From: Bacillus_BD sp963708895
GTDB lineage: Bacteria; Bacillota; Bacilli; Bacillales; Cytobacillaceae
DNA: 64,000 nt
Assembly: GCA_963708895.1 (NCBI GenBank)
Contig: CAVPUE010000009.1
Span: 186,001-250,000 of the forward strand
Direction: 5' to 3'
Positions 13,706-23,077 of the stretch are shown here, one piece after another; positions within the stretch are counted from its first letter, which is position 1, and every line of letters begins with the position of its first letter. The translations under genes were made by a program, and so were the position numbers. A model generated the notes under the pieces. That model searched no databases. It was not told the origin of the DNA and saw only the letters and a list, made by a program, of their open reading frames with translations.

Positions 13706-14779
13706 ATGGACAACAAAAAGTTAGCTGAGCAAACGATGAGTAAGATGTTATCATTTATCGCTCCTGGTACTGAAATTCGAGATGGTATTGAAAATGTTCT
13801 TAGGGCAAATACTGGAGGTTTAATTGTATTAGGTTATAATGAAAAGGTAAAGGGGATTGTTGATGGTGGTTTTCAGATCAATTGCCCTTTTTCTCCTAGC
13901 TATTTGTATGAACTTTCCAAAATGGATGGGGCGATTATTTTAAATGACAAAGGGAACAAAATCCTTATTGCCAATGCCCAATTGACTCCAGACACCAGTA
14001 TTCCCTCCCAAGAAACCGGCATGCGCCATCGAACAGCAGAGCGAGTGGCGAAACAAACGGGAAATCTTGTCATCGCTATTTCACAAAGAAGACATGTGAT
14101 TACCCTCTATTACGGTCAATTACAATATGCACTTAGAGATATTGGTGTTATTTTAACGAAGGCTAACCAAGCTTTACAGACACTTGAAAAGTATAAAGTC
14201 GTCTTAGAACAAAGTGTTACCAACTTAAGTCTATTAGAGTTTGAGGAAATCGTTACGTTTAATGATGTTATTCAAGTGGTACAACGATTCAGAATGGTTT
14301 TAAGGATTAAGAATGAACTATTAACCTATTTAAATGAGCTCGGTACAGAGGGCAGACTGATTCTTTTACAAATGAATGAACTTCTTACTCATATGGAAAA
14401 CGAAATGAAATTAGTTTTAAAGGATTATGCATTTATTAGAGCAGTAAATGTAAATGAAGTTTTACAGCATTTACAGGAATTGTCTTATTTGGAGGCAATT
14501 GATGATCATATGTTTTTAAAACAACTAGGTTATCAAGGTTATATCCACCTTGATGAAGTAAAATCTCCTCGAGGATATCGAATGTTAAGTAAAATCTCAA
14601 GGCTTCCTCCTATTATCGTTGAGAATTTAATTGATCAATTTCAGCAACTTCCAGCGATTTTAAAAGCAACCGTAGAAGAATTAGATGAGGTAGAAGGAAT
14701 TGGTGAAGTGAGAGCTCGAAAAATAAAAGACGGCTTAAAATTCCTAAAGGACCAACTATTTGCGGAAAGACATATGTGA
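13706..14779 (+). CDS. disA: DNA integrity scanning diadenylate cyclase DisA
   Basis: DisA makes cyclic di-AMP from two ATP and stops doing so when it meets branched DNA, linking DNA damage to sporulation control. The 357-residue protein has the DAC domain in the first 150 residues with the catalytic DGA motif (near residue 73) and RHRTAE (near 108), a helical linker, and a C-terminal helix-hairpin-helix DNA-binding domain (LDEVEGIGEVRARKI). It begins three bases after the radA stop, and the radA-disA pairing is standard in Bacillus. Confidence 0.97.
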   Translation: MDNKKLAEQTMSKMLSFIAPGTEIRDGIENVLRANTGGLIVLGYNEKVKGIVDGGFQINCPFSPSYLYELSKMDGAIILNDKGNKILIANAQLTPDTSIPSQETGMRHRTAERVAKQTGNLVIAISQRRHVITLYYGQLQYALRDIGVILTKANQALQTLEKYKVVLEQSVTNLSLLEFEEIVTFNDVIQVVQRFRMVLRIKNELLTYLNELGTEGRLILLQMNELLTHMENEMKLVLKDYAFIRAVNVNEVLQHLQELSYLEAIDDHMFLKQLGYQGYIHLDEVKSPRGYRMLSKISRLPPIIVENLIDQFQQLPAILKATVEELDEVEGIGEVRARKIKDGLKFLKDQLFAERHM

Positions 14780-15010
14780 AATCTAATTCTAGTCACGATT
14801 GCTATTAAACAAGTTGAACTCATTCTATTATTTAACGATTAAATATACTAAATATACCCCTATGGCTAAAAAAGGATTAACAGATAAAATTTTGTAAGGT
14901 CTTTTAATGTGTTTGTAATGATTGTAAATGACTTTTTTATAGTAAAATATAGATAAAGTAGGTTTCGATTTTTGTAAAATGTTTATACTGAATAAAAAGG
15001 AGGTGAAGGA

Positions 15011-16093
15011 ATGTTAAGAAGAATTGTTCAAGCGTGTTTCCTTATCACTGGGGGAACCTTAGGGCTGTTTTTACTCCCTGATTTCTTTAATTTAGTACTA
15101 TCTAACAACATTCCTCTAATTAATAACCCATATGTATCTGTTATTTTAGGTGCTCTTATTTTTTACCTCATTACTTTTTGGGCAATAGATCATGTGGTGA
15201 ACTTTATTAAATGGATTGAAGAATCTTTAGTAAGGGCTCCAATTACAGATATTATCTCTGGAAGTGTTGGGCTTGGTTTTGGACTTATTGTTGCCTTTTT
15301 AATTGGATATGCGCTTAGTGCTATTACAATGCCAATTCTGAATACTGTCGCACCGATATTATTGACATTATTATTTGGTTACTTAGGTTTTCAAGTTGGT
15401 TTTAAAAAGAAGGAAGAATTACTTGGTTTATTTTCAAAACCAAAAAAGAAACCTGTTGAAGAAGAAACGAACAAAAGCACAGATGGTGGATTGAAGATTC
15501 TTGATACGAGTGTTATTATCGATGGTAGGATTGCCGATATATGTCAAACTGGTTTCCTAGAAGGTACGATTGTGATTCCTCAGTTTGTTCTAGCTGAATT
15601 GCAGCATATCGCAGACTCCTCTGATGTGTTAAAAAGAAATAGAGGGCGAAGAGGTCTTGATATTTTAAATCGGATCCAAAAAGAGTTGAAAATGAAGGTA
15701 GAAATTTATGAAGGTGACTTTGAGGAAATTCATGAAGTGGATAGTAAGCTTGTAAAATTAGCTAAAATTACGAATGGAATCGTAGTAACCAATGATTTTA
15801 ACTTAAATAAAGTTTGTGAATTACAAAAAGTATCGGTTTTAAACATTAATGATTTGGCAAATGCTGTTAAACCAGTTGTATTGCCAGGGGAAGAAATGAA
15901 AGTACAAGTGATTAAAGACGGAAAAGAACACAATCAAGGGATTGCTTATTTAGATGACGGAACAATGATTGTTGTTGAAGAGGGCCGTAATTATATTGGC
16001 AAGCACATAGATGTGCTTGTAACAAGTGTTTTGCAAACATCTGCAGGTCGGATGATTTTCGCAAAACCGAAACTATTAGAGAAAGCATTATAA
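15011..16093 (+). CDS. PIN/TRAM domain membrane protein (YacL family)
   Basis: The 360-residue protein starts with four predicted membrane segments (about residues 5-140, including FYLITFWAI and GLGFGLIVAFLIGYAL). A PIN nuclease-like domain follows, beginning with LDTSVIIDGR (Asp at about 165) and with conserved acidic residues to VTNDFNLNK, then a TRAM RNA-binding domain at the C-terminus. B. subtilis YacL has the same layout and place; its substrate is not known to me. The start has AAGGAGGTG eight bases upstream. The 231-base gap before it has AT-rich sequence but no clear promoter I would defend. Confidence 0.9.
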   Translation: MLRRIVQACFLITGGTLGLFLLPDFFNLVLSNNIPLINNPYVSVILGALIFYLITFWAIDHVVNFIKWIEESLVRAPITDIISGSVGLGFGLIVAFLIGYALSAITMPILNTVAPILLTLLFGYLGFQVGFKKKEELLGLFSKPKKKPVEEETNKSTDGGLKILDTSVIIDGRIADICQTGFLEGTIVIPQFVLAELQHIADSSDVLKRNRGRRGLDILNRIQKELKMKVEIYEGDFEEIHEVDSKLVKLAKITNGIVVTNDFNLNKVCELQKVSVLNINDLANAVKPVVLPGEEMKVQVIKDGKEHNQGIAYLDDGTMIVVEEGRNYIGKHIDVLVTSVLQTSAGRMIFAKPKLLEKAL

Positions 16094-16119
16094 GGCAGTA
16101 ATAGATAGGGGTTCGGATC

Positions 16120-16812
16120 ATGACTTATCAAGTCATAATCCCTGCAGCAGGTCAGGGGAAAAGAATGGGAGCGGGAAGAAATAAACTTTTCCTAGAAATA
16201 GATGGGATTCCCGTTTTTATTCATACATTGCAAGTATTTGAAAAGGATCAAAACTGCTCGGGTGTGATCCTGGTGATCAATAATCTCGAGAAAAAGGATT
16301 TTCAAGCTTCATTGAAAAAGTTTGGAATCAAGAAAGTCGTTGGTTTTGTAACTGGCGGTGAGGAAAGACAATATAGTGTTTATCATGGAGTGCAAGCTAT
16401 AAAAAATGACGGAATCGTTTTAGTACATGACGGAGCTCGTCCATTCCTTGACGTTGAGCTGATTAATGATTTAGTTGAAGGTGCGGAACACTATGGGGCG
16501 TCCGTCCTTGCTGTTCCTGTAAAAGATACTGTCAAAAAGGTAATCGGCAATAAAGTGAAAGAAACGGTCGAACGTACTGGCTTGTGGGCAATCCAAACCC
16601 CACAAGCTTTTCGTATGTCACTCTTGCGCCGTGCTCATGAGATGGCTATGAAGGAAGGCTTTCTAGGAACGGATGATGCAAGTCTTGTTGAACGATTGGG
16701 TCATGATGTTATAATTATCGAGGGAAGCTATGACAATATTAAATTAACGACGCCGGAAGATTTGTTTTTTGCAGATGCAATTTTACATAAGCGCCGGTCA
16801 CAATTAGAGTAA
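16120..16812 (+). CDS. ispD: 2-C-methyl-D-erythritol 4-phosphate cytidylyltransferase
   Basis: IspD transfers CMP from CTP to methylerythritol phosphate, the third step of the non-mevalonate isoprenoid pathway. The 230-residue protein shows the nucleotidyltransferase signature AAGQGKRMGAGRNK at residues 8-21, VLVHDGARPF near 105, and the family motif KDTVKKV. ispF, the enzyme two steps further on, starts 15 bases downstream, so the two are co-expressed. Confidence 0.97.
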   Translation: MTYQVIIPAAGQGKRMGAGRNKLFLEIDGIPVFIHTLQVFEKDQNCSGVILVINNLEKKDFQASLKKFGIKKVVGFVTGGEERQYSVYHGVQAIKNDGIVLVHDGARPFLDVELINDLVEGAEHYGASVLAVPVKDTVKKVIGNKVKETVERTGLWAIQTPQAFRMSLLRRAHEMAMKEGFLGTDDASLVERLGHDVIIIEGSYDNIKLTTPEDLFFADAILHKRRSQLE

Positions 16813-16827
16813 AAGGAGATTGACTGA

Positions 16828-17304
16828 ATGTTTCGTATTGGACAAGGATTTGATGTACATCAGTTAACTGAAAATAGGCCGCTTATTATTGGAGGGGTCA
16901 CGATTCCTTATGAAAAGGGACTAATGGGACACTCTGATGCGGATGTATTACTACACACCGTTACAGATGCTTGTTTAGGTGCGATTGGTGAAGGAGATAT
17001 TGGTAAACATTTTCCGGATACTGATCCAAACTTTAAAGATGCTGATTCAAGTGAACTACTTCAGAAAGTATGGGAATTGGTGAAAAGTAGAGGCTATGAG
17101 TTAGTCAATGCAGATTGTACGATTATTGCCCAAAAACCAAAAATGGCACCACATATTGAACAAATGAAGAATAGAATCTCACAGCTTTTGGAAACCACTC
17201 CGGACTGTATCAATGTCAAAGCGACAACGACTGAAAAACTAGGCTTTCCTGGTCGAGAAGAAGGCATTGCTGCTCAAGCTGTTGTGTTATTGAAAAAAAT
17301 ATAG
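16828..17304 (+). CDS. ispF: 2-C-methyl-D-erythritol 2,4-cyclodiphosphate synthase
   Basis: IspF cyclises the CDP-methylerythritol phosphate intermediate with release of CMP. The 158-residue protein has the metal-binding GFDVHQ (Asp8, His10) and the conserved SDADVLLH and GDIGKHFPDTDP motifs, with CMP-binding residues near the C-terminus (KATTTEKLGFPGR). The length is typical. It has a good AAGGAG upstream and directly follows ispD. Confidence 0.97.
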   Translation: MFRIGQGFDVHQLTENRPLIIGGVTIPYEKGLMGHSDADVLLHTVTDACLGAIGEGDIGKHFPDTDPNFKDADSSELLQKVWELVKSRGYELVNADCTIIAQKPKMAPHIEQMKNRISQLLETTPDCINVKATTTEKLGFPGREEGIAAQAVVLLKKI

Positions 17305-17340
17305 AAATTTAAGGTACAGATTAAATTATTTAGGAAGAAG

Positions 17341-17370
17341 ATAAGTGTCTAGCTACAGCGCTTACGCTTT
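17341..17370 (+). repeat. Dispersed Bacillaceae intergenic repeat fragment
   Basis: ATAAGTGTCTAGCT followed two bases later by AGCGC resembles a short dispersed repeat common between genes in Bacillaceae. The same 14 bases occur at 55697-55710, again followed by two bases and AGCGC. Both copies sit just before a gene start. The likeness to the family-wide repeat is from memory. Confidence 0.55.
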
Positions 17371-17391
17371 TCTATATTGGAGGAGTACTTA

Positions 17392-18846
17392 ATGGCAAAA
17401 GAAGTTCGTGTGCGATATGCACCAAGTCCAACGGGGCATTTACATATTGGAAATGCTCGTACAGCCCTTTTTAATTATTTATTTGCCCGTAATCAAAAGG
17501 GAAAGTTTATTATTCGAATTGAAGATACCGATCGTAAGCGTAATATTGAAGGCGGGGAAGAAAGCCAGTTAAAATACTTAAAATGGCTTGGAATTGATTG
17601 GGATGAAAGTGTTGATGTAGGCGGAGATTATGGTCCATATCGTCAATCTGATCGAAATGACATTTATGAAAAACACTATACTGAACTTCTTGAAAAGGGA
17701 ATTGCTTATAAATGTTATTGTACAGAAGAGGAATTAGAACAAGAACGTGAAGGGCAAATTGCTCGAGGAGATAACCCGCAGTATTCGGGTAAGTGTCGCC
17801 ATTTAACACTTGAAGATCAGCAAAAGCTTGAAGCGGAAGGCAGAAAGCCAAGTATTCGTTTTAAAGTTCCACAAGGGCGTGTTTATTCATTTGATGATAT
17901 GGTGAAAGGGCATGTATCCTTTGAAAGTGATGGAATTGGTGACCATGTTATTGTAAAGAAAGATGGAATTCCTACATATAATTTTGCTGTAACCATTGAT
18001 GATCATTTAATGGAAATGTCCCATGTTTTACGTGGTGACGATCATATTTCAAATACACCAAAACAATTAATGATCTATGAAGCATTTGGATGGGAACCAC
18101 CTATTTTTGGCCATATGACGCTGATCGTGAATGAAAGTCGTAAAAAGCTAAGTAAGCGTGATGAATCGATCATTCAATTTATTGAGCAATATGAAGAGCT
18201 TGGATATATCCCAGAAGCCTTATTTAATTTTATTGCATTATTAGGTTGGTCTCCAGAAGGGGAAGAAGAAATCTATTCAAAACAACAATTTATTGAGATG
18301 TTTGATAGTCACCGTCTATCCAAGTCACCGGCTTTATTTGATAAACAAAAGCTTGCTTGGATGAATAATCAATATATGAAAACATTAGAACTTGACCGAG
18401 TGGTAGAAATCACTTTACCACACTTAGTAAAATCAGGTTTAATTAAGGAAGATCGAACAGAGCAAGAAGAGCATTGGGTTCATGAGTTAATTGCTCTAAA
18501 TCAGGAGCGGATGAGCTATGGCGCTGAAATCGTTGAGCTATCAGATCTATTCTTTAACGATGAAGTAACGATGGATGAAGAGGCGAAAGAAGTTATATCA
18601 GAAGAACAAGTTCCTGAAGTTTTGACAGCATTCCTTCATGAAATTGAAAATTTAGAGTCTTTTACAGCGGAAGAAATTAAAAAGGCGGTAAAGGTCGTTC
18701 AAAAGACAACAGGCCATAAAGGCAAAAAGTTGTTTATGCCGCTTCGTGTTGCGACTACAGGACAAATGCATGGACCTGATTTGATGAAAACTATTGAATT
18801 ATTAGGGAAAGATAAAGTAAAATCTCGAGTTACACAATTAATTTAA
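17392..18846 (+). CDS. gltX: Glutamyl-tRNA synthetase
   Basis: This class I synthetase charges tRNA-Glu and, in bacteria without GlnRS such as Bacillus, also tRNA-Gln, which is then amidated. The 484-residue protein has the HIGH-type motif PTGHLHIGNAR near residue 10 and the KMSKS-type motif KLSKRDES near 250. The C-terminal half is the all-helical anticodon-binding domain. ATG at 17392 follows GGAGGA by seven bases and matches the family N-terminus; an upstream in-frame TTG would add five residues. The next genes, cysE and cysS, have their own leader. Confidence 0.96.
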   Translation: MAKEVRVRYAPSPTGHLHIGNARTALFNYLFARNQKGKFIIRIEDTDRKRNIEGGEESQLKYLKWLGIDWDESVDVGGDYGPYRQSDRNDIYEKHYTELLEKGIAYKCYCTEEELEQEREGQIARGDNPQYSGKCRHLTLEDQQKLEAEGRKPSIRFKVPQGRVYSFDDMVKGHVSFESDGIGDHVIVKKDGIPTYNFAVTIDDHLMEMSHVLRGDDHISNTPKQLMIYEAFGWEPPIFGHMTLIVNESRKKLSKRDESIIQFIEQYEELGYIPEALFNFIALLGWSPEGEEEIYSKQQFIEMFDSHRLSKSPALFDKQKLAWMNNQYMKTLELDRVVEITLPHLVKSGLIKEDRTEQEEHWVHELIALNQERMSYGAEIVELSDLFFNDEVTMDEEAKEVISEEQVPEVLTAFLHEIENLESFTAEEIKKAVKVVQKTTGHKGKKLFMPLRVATTGQMHGPDLMKTIELLGKDKVKSRVTQLI

Positions 18847-18889
18847 TTAACAAATTGCCAAAAATGTAATATAGTAAAGATAAATAAAC

Positions 18890-19174
18890 GAATACTGTAA
18901 AAATGTAGATGAGAAATAGTAGAAGAGTGATGCTTTATAAGGCGTTCATGATGAAAGGACACCTTGATTAGAGAAAACCACCACAGGCTGAAAGTGGTTT
19001 AAAGCCCCTCATTTTTCGAATGCCCCTCAGAGTCCTGTTTTGAACGTTAAGTAGATACAGGCGGTTCCCCTCCGTTAAAAGGGTAGAGTGAAGTCTTGTA
19101 AGTAATGAAGACTTAAACAGAGTGGAACCGCGCCGTTAAAGCGTCTCTGTCGTGATGACAGAGGCGCTTTTTTG
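18890..19174 (+). promoter_or_regulatory. T-box riboswitch leader (tRNA-Cys) of cysE-cysS
   Basis: The leader contains the T-box core AGAGTGGAACCGCG (19119-19132), which pairs with the uncharged tRNA acceptor end, and a terminator stem GCGTCTCTGTC/GACAGAGGCGC with a T-run (19140-19174). Upstream is a long stem I region; the triplet TGC at 19021-19023, preceded by GAA, is the best candidate specifier codon and stands for cysteine. Uncharged tRNA-Cys would stabilise the antiterminator and turn on cysE and cysS. Confidence 0.9.
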
Positions 19175-19273
19175 CGTAAAAAATAGATTGAGTGAACTTT
19201 ACAATAAATTTTGTTTTTGAGTCATATTCTTTAATGAAGGACCAATGGTTATAACGAGAATGGAGGGAAGTGT

Positions 19274-19945
19274 ATGTTTCGAAACCTGAAGGAAGACATC
19301 GATGTTATTATGGAACAGGACCCTGCAGCAAGAAGTCGTTTTGAGGTTATATTAACCTATTCGGGACTCCATGCGATTTGGTCGCACCGTATCGCACATG
19401 CGCTTCATAAGAGGAAGTTTTGCTTCCTTGCTCGTATTGTTTCACAAATAAGTCGTTTTTTTACAGGAATTGAAATCCATCCAGGTGCAACGATTGGAAA
19501 GGGACTTTTTATTGACCATGGGATGGGAGTTGTGATTGGTGAAACTTGTGAAATCGGTGATAATGTCACCATTTATCAAGGGGTAACCTTAGGAGGTACG
19601 GGAAAAGAAAAAGGGAAGCGCCATCCAACAGTGAAGGATAATGCCTTGATTTCAACTGGAGCAAAAGTATTAGGAGCGATTACAATTGGAGAAAATGCAA
19701 AAGTAGGCGGAGGTTCAGTGGTTCTTCAGGATGTACCAGCTAATTCTACAGTAGTTGGAATTCCAGGCCGAATTGTTGTCCAAGATGGTGTAAAGATTAA
19801 AAAGGATCTAAATCATGCCAATTTACCAGATCCAATTGCAGATCGATTAAAGGAAATGCAAGACATGATTGAAAAACTAACAGTAGAAATAGAGGATCTA
19901 AAGAAAGAAAGGAGTCAGCAAGATCATGACTATTCAAATTTATAA
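19274..19945 (+). CDS. cysE: Serine O-acetyltransferase
   Basis: CysE acetylates serine with acetyl-CoA to O-acetylserine, the first step of cysteine synthesis. The 223-residue protein has the short helical N-terminal domain of Gram-positive CysE and a left-handed beta-helix of hexapeptide repeats from about residue 65 to 175 (IHPGATIGKGLFIDHGMGVV, GGTGKEKGKRHP). It lies after the cysteine T-box and overlaps cysS by 20 bases, coupling amino acid synthesis to tRNA charging. Confidence 0.96.
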   Translation: MFRNLKEDIDVIMEQDPAARSRFEVILTYSGLHAIWSHRIAHALHKRKFCFLARIVSQISRFFTGIEIHPGATIGKGLFIDHGMGVVIGETCEIGDNVTIYQGVTLGGTGKEKGKRHPTVKDNALISTGAKVLGAITIGENAKVGGGSVVLQDVPANSTVVGIPGRIVVQDGVKIKKDLNHANLPDPIADRLKEMQDMIEKLTVEIEDLKKERSQQDHDYSNL

Positions 19946-21323
19946 TACTCTTACGAGGAAAAAGGAAGATTTCATCCCTTTAGAAGCAGGAAAAGTAAAA
20001 ATGTATGTGTGCGGTCCAACGGTATATAACTATATTCATATAGGAAATGCAAGACCAGCGATTGTTTTTGATACAGTTAGAAGATATTTTAAATATCGTG
20101 GATATGATGTACGCTACGTTTCTAATTTTACAGATGTCGATGATAAATTAATACGGGTGGCCAATGAAGTGGGGACAGATGTTCCAACGATTGCAGACCG
20201 TTTTATTCATGCCTATTTTGAAGATGTAACAAAGTTGGGGTGCCAAAAGGCAGATGTTCATCCTCGTGTAACAGAAAATATGGATATTATTATTGATTTT
20301 ATCACCGTATTAATCGAAAAGGGTTATGCCTATGAATCAGAAGGTGATGTGTATTTCCATACAAGACGTTTTGATGGATATGGAAAACTATCACAGCAAT
20401 CCATTGATGAACTTCAAATTGGTGCTCGTATCGCAGTAGGAGAAAAAAAGGAGGATTCCCTTGACTTTGCTCTATGGAAGCAAGCAAAAGAGGGTGAGAT
20501 TTACTGGGAAAGTCCATGGGGTAAAGGGAGACCAGGTTGGCATATTGAATGCTCGGCAATGGCCAAAAAGTATTTAGGAGAAACGATTGATATTCATGCA
20601 GGAGGTCAAGACTTAGCCTTTCCTCATCATGAAAATGAAATTGCGCAAACTGAGGCATTAACAGGGAAACCATTCGCCCGTTATTGGATGCATAATGGCT
20701 ATATTAATATTGATAATGAAAAAATGTCAAAGTCTCTTGGAAACTTTGTGTTAGTACATGATATTTTAAAAGAAGTCGATCCGCAAGTTTTGAGGTTATT
20801 TATGTTATCTGTTCATTACCGTCATCCGATTAATTATAGTGCTGAACTATTAGAAAATACGAAAGCGGGACTAGAACGAATCAAAACTTCGTATCAAAAC
20901 TTACAGCATCGTAAAAAAGCGAGCACGAATTTAACAGAGAACACTCAAGAGTGGATGGAGCAAATGGATAACCTGCGTCAAACATTTATGAAAGAAATGG
21001 ATGATGATTTCAACACGGCAAATGGCATTTCTGTACTTTTTGAACTTTCAGGTGTGGCAAACCGCTATTTATTAGAAAAGAATACAGATGTTGATGTCAT
21101 CGATCAGTTTTTAAAGTTGTTTGATGAATTGTTAGATGTATTAGGGCTTCATATGAAAGAGGAAGAACTGCTTGATGAAGAGATAGAATTACTAATCCAA
21201 CAAAGAATCCAAGCGCGTAAAGACCGTAATTTTCAATTATCTGATCAAATTCGTGATCAGTTAAAGGCATTAAATATTATTTTAGAGGATACTCCGCAAG
21301 GTACAAGATGGAAAAGAGGATAA
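19926..21323 (+). CDS. cysS: Cysteinyl-tRNA synthetase
   Basis: CysS charges tRNA-Cys. The 465-residue class I enzyme shows the zinc and HIGH region CGPTVYNYIHIGNARP near residue 28, a second zinc cysteine in WHIECSAM, HHENEIAQTEA, and the KMSKS motif KMSKSLGN near 266. The C-terminal helical domain binds the anticodon. The start overlaps the end of cysE and its ribosome binding site AAAGGAG lies inside cysE. mrnC follows after three bases. Confidence 0.97.
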   Translation: MTIQIYNTLTRKKEDFIPLEAGKVKMYVCGPTVYNYIHIGNARPAIVFDTVRRYFKYRGYDVRYVSNFTDVDDKLIRVANEVGTDVPTIADRFIHAYFEDVTKLGCQKADVHPRVTENMDIIIDFITVLIEKGYAYESEGDVYFHTRRFDGYGKLSQQSIDELQIGARIAVGEKKEDSLDFALWKQAKEGEIYWESPWGKGRPGWHIECSAMAKKYLGETIDIHAGGQDLAFPHHENEIAQTEALTGKPFARYWMHNGYINIDNEKMSKSLGNFVLVHDILKEVDPQVLRLFMLSVHYRHPINYSAELLENTKAGLERIKTSYQNLQHRKKASTNLTENTQEWMEQMDNLRQTFMKEMDDDFNTANGISVLFELSGVANRYLLEKNTDVDVIDQFLKLFDELLDVLGLHMKEEELLDEEIELLIQQRIQARKDRNFQLSDQIRDQLKALNIILEDTPQGTRWKRG

Positions 21324-21326
21324 AGC

Positions 21327-21746
21327 ATGCTTGACTATCAAAATAAAGTAAATGAAAAATTATTGAACAGCCTCGCTTTAGCCTATATGGGCGATGCTGT
21401 TCTTGAAACGTATGTAAGATATCATTTATTGCAAAATGGTCAAGTAAAGCCCCATCTTCTCCACAAAGAAGCGACTCGATATGTCTCGGCTAAGGCACAA
21501 TCTAGTGTACTTCATCAAATGAAAGAAGAAGGCTTTTTTCTGGAAGAGGAGATAGCCATTTTAAAAAGAGGGCGAAATGCAAAGTCGGGAACTATTCCGA
21601 AGAATACAGATGTACAAACATACCGCTATAGTACAGCCTTTGAAGCCCTATTAGGTTCACTGTACTTAGCGGGAAATCAAGAAAGACTAGAAGAAATCAT
21701 TCAATACACACTTGACCTGATTGATGGAAAGAAGGGAGGAAATTAA
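21327..21746 (+). CDS. mrnC: Mini-ribonuclease III (23S rRNA maturation)
   Basis: MrnC is an RNase III catalytic domain without the double-stranded RNA-binding domain; in B. subtilis it trims the 23S precursor stem. The 139-residue protein has the active-site helix ALAYMGDAVLETYVR (residues 16-30) and the second acidic motif STAFEALLGSLYL near 103. The rRNA operon in this window has the complementary flanks on which it would act. The stop is separated by only one base from the start of rlmB. Confidence 0.95.
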   Translation: MLDYQNKVNEKLLNSLALAYMGDAVLETYVRYHLLQNGQVKPHLLHKEATRYVSAKAQSSVLHQMKEEGFFLEEEIAILKRGRNAKSGTIPKNTDVQTYRYSTAFEALLGSLYLAGNQERLEEIIQYTLDLIDGKKGGN

Positions 21747-21747
21747 A

Positions 21748-22494
21748 ATGGACAATCATGATCTTATAATTGGAAAAAATGCAGTTCTTGAAGCGTTAAG
21801 GTCGGAACATGATATTAATAAAATTTGGATTGCAGAGGGTTCTGGGCGAGGACAAATGCAACAAGTAGTAAACCTAGCAAAAGAAGCAAATGTATTAGTC
21901 CAATTTGTACCAAAGAAAAAGCTAGATGGAATGGTAGAGGGGAATCATCAAGGTGTTCTTGCACAAGTCGCAGCCTATCAATATGCTGAAATAGATGATT
22001 TATTTGCGGCAGCGGAAAAGAAAAATGAAACTCCTTTCTTTTTATTGCTGGATGAAATAGAAGATCCCCATAATTTAGGATCGATCATGAGAACGGCTGA
22101 TGCCACAGGTGCACACGGAATTATTATTCCAAAACGTAGAGCAGTAGGATTAACAGCTACTGTTGCGAAAGCATCTACTGGCGCGATTGAGCATATACCT
22201 GTTGTTCGTGTTACCAATATGGCAAGAACGATTGATGAGTTAAAGGAAAAAGGGATTTGGATTGTTGGAACAGATGCAAAGGGAAAAGAAGACTACCGAC
22301 AAATGGATGGGAAAATGCCTTTAGGTCTTGTGATTGGTAGTGAAGGAAAAGGAATGGGGAGACTCGTTCGAGATAAATGTGATTTTCTGATTCGCTTACC
22401 AATGGTTGGTCATGTGACCTCTTTAAATGCTTCAGTTGCAGGGGCTCTACTCATGTATGAAGTATATAGAAAACGCTATCCAATAGAGGGATAA
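21748..22494 (+). CDS. rlmB: 23S rRNA 2'-O-ribose methyltransferase RlmB
   Basis: This SpoU-family enzyme methylates a guanosine ribose in the 23S rRNA. The 248-residue protein has the L30e-like N-terminal RNA-binding domain and the knotted SPOUT fold with its three motifs: DEIEDPHNLGSIMRTADA near residue 105, GLVIGSEGKGMGRLV near 190, and LPMVGHVTSLNASVA near 215. ATG 21748 has GGGAGGA upstream and matches B. subtilis RlmB (YacO); an upstream in-frame start at 21721 lies inside mrnC. Confidence 0.96.
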   Translation: MDNHDLIIGKNAVLEALRSEHDINKIWIAEGSGRGQMQQVVNLAKEANVLVQFVPKKKLDGMVEGNHQGVLAQVAAYQYAEIDDLFAAAEKKNETPFFLLLDEIEDPHNLGSIMRTADATGAHGIIIPKRRAVGLTATVAKASTGAIEHIPVVRVTNMARTIDELKEKGIWIVGTDAKGKEDYRQMDGKMPLGLVIGSEGKGMGRLVRDKCDFLIRLPMVGHVTSLNASVAGALLMYEVYRKRYPIEG

Positions 22495-22496
22495 CC

Positions 22497-23003
22497 ATGG
22501 ACATTTTATTAGTAGATGGTTATAACATTATTGGATCATGGCCAGAGCTACAGGAATTAAAGAATAAGGACCTTGCAGCGGCAAGAGATCGCTTGGTAGA
22601 AAAAATGGCAGAATTTCAGGGGTATACGGGTTACAAAGTGATCGTTGTATTTGATGCCTATGGGGTACAAGGATTAGAAAAAAAGTACAAAAATTATCAA
22701 ATTGATGTGATTTTTACAAAAGAAAATGAAACAGCAGATGAGCGGATTGAAAAGTTAGCAATCGCATTAAGTAACCGAAGAACACAAATTCATGTTGCTA
22801 CTTCAGATTTTACAGAGCAATGGGCAATCTTTGGACAAGGGGCCCTTCGTATATCTGCAAGAGAGCTACAAATTGAAATGAATTCGATTGAAAGGGCGAT
22901 TGGGAATCAGGTGGAAAATATTAAGGAGGAAAAACCCTTAACAAAAATTTCTATAAGCAAGGAAGTAGCTGAAATTTTCGAAAAATGGCGAAGAGGGGAA
23001 TAA
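22497..23003 (+). CDS. rae1: Rae1, ribosome-associated endoribonuclease (NYN domain)
   Basis: The 168-residue protein belongs to the YacP/Rae1 family, which cleaves certain mRNAs in the ribosomal A site in B. subtilis. It is a single NYN (PIN-like) domain with DGYNIIGSWPEL at residues 6-17, VVFDAYGVQG near 51, ETADERIEKLA near 80 and VATSDFTEQW near 101 providing the acidic residues. It starts two bases after the rlmB stop, giving a compact RNA-processing group with mrnC and rlmB. Confidence 0.94.
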   Translation: MDILLVDGYNIIGSWPELQELKNKDLAAARDRLVEKMAEFQGYTGYKVIVVFDAYGVQGLEKKYKNYQIDVIFTKENETADERIEKLAIALSNRRTQIHVATSDFTEQWAIFGQGALRISARELQIEMNSIERAIGNQVENIKEEKPLTKISISKEVAEIFEKWRRGE

Positions 23004-23010
23004 TATTAGG

Positions 23011-23040
23011 TTGACGCTGGAATTTTATCTGCTGTATAAT
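23011..23040 (+). promoter_or_regulatory. sigH promoter (SigA type)
   Basis: -35 TTGACG (23011-23016) and -10 TATAAT (23035-23040) with an 18-base spacer lie 38 bases before the sigH start. In B. subtilis sigH is read by SigA and repressed by AbrB in exponential growth; the AT-rich flank is compatible with that, but no AbrB site can be shown from sequence. Confidence 0.75.
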
Positions 23041-23077
23041 ATTTACAATCATGATTGTGCGGTCAGGGGGACTTGAA

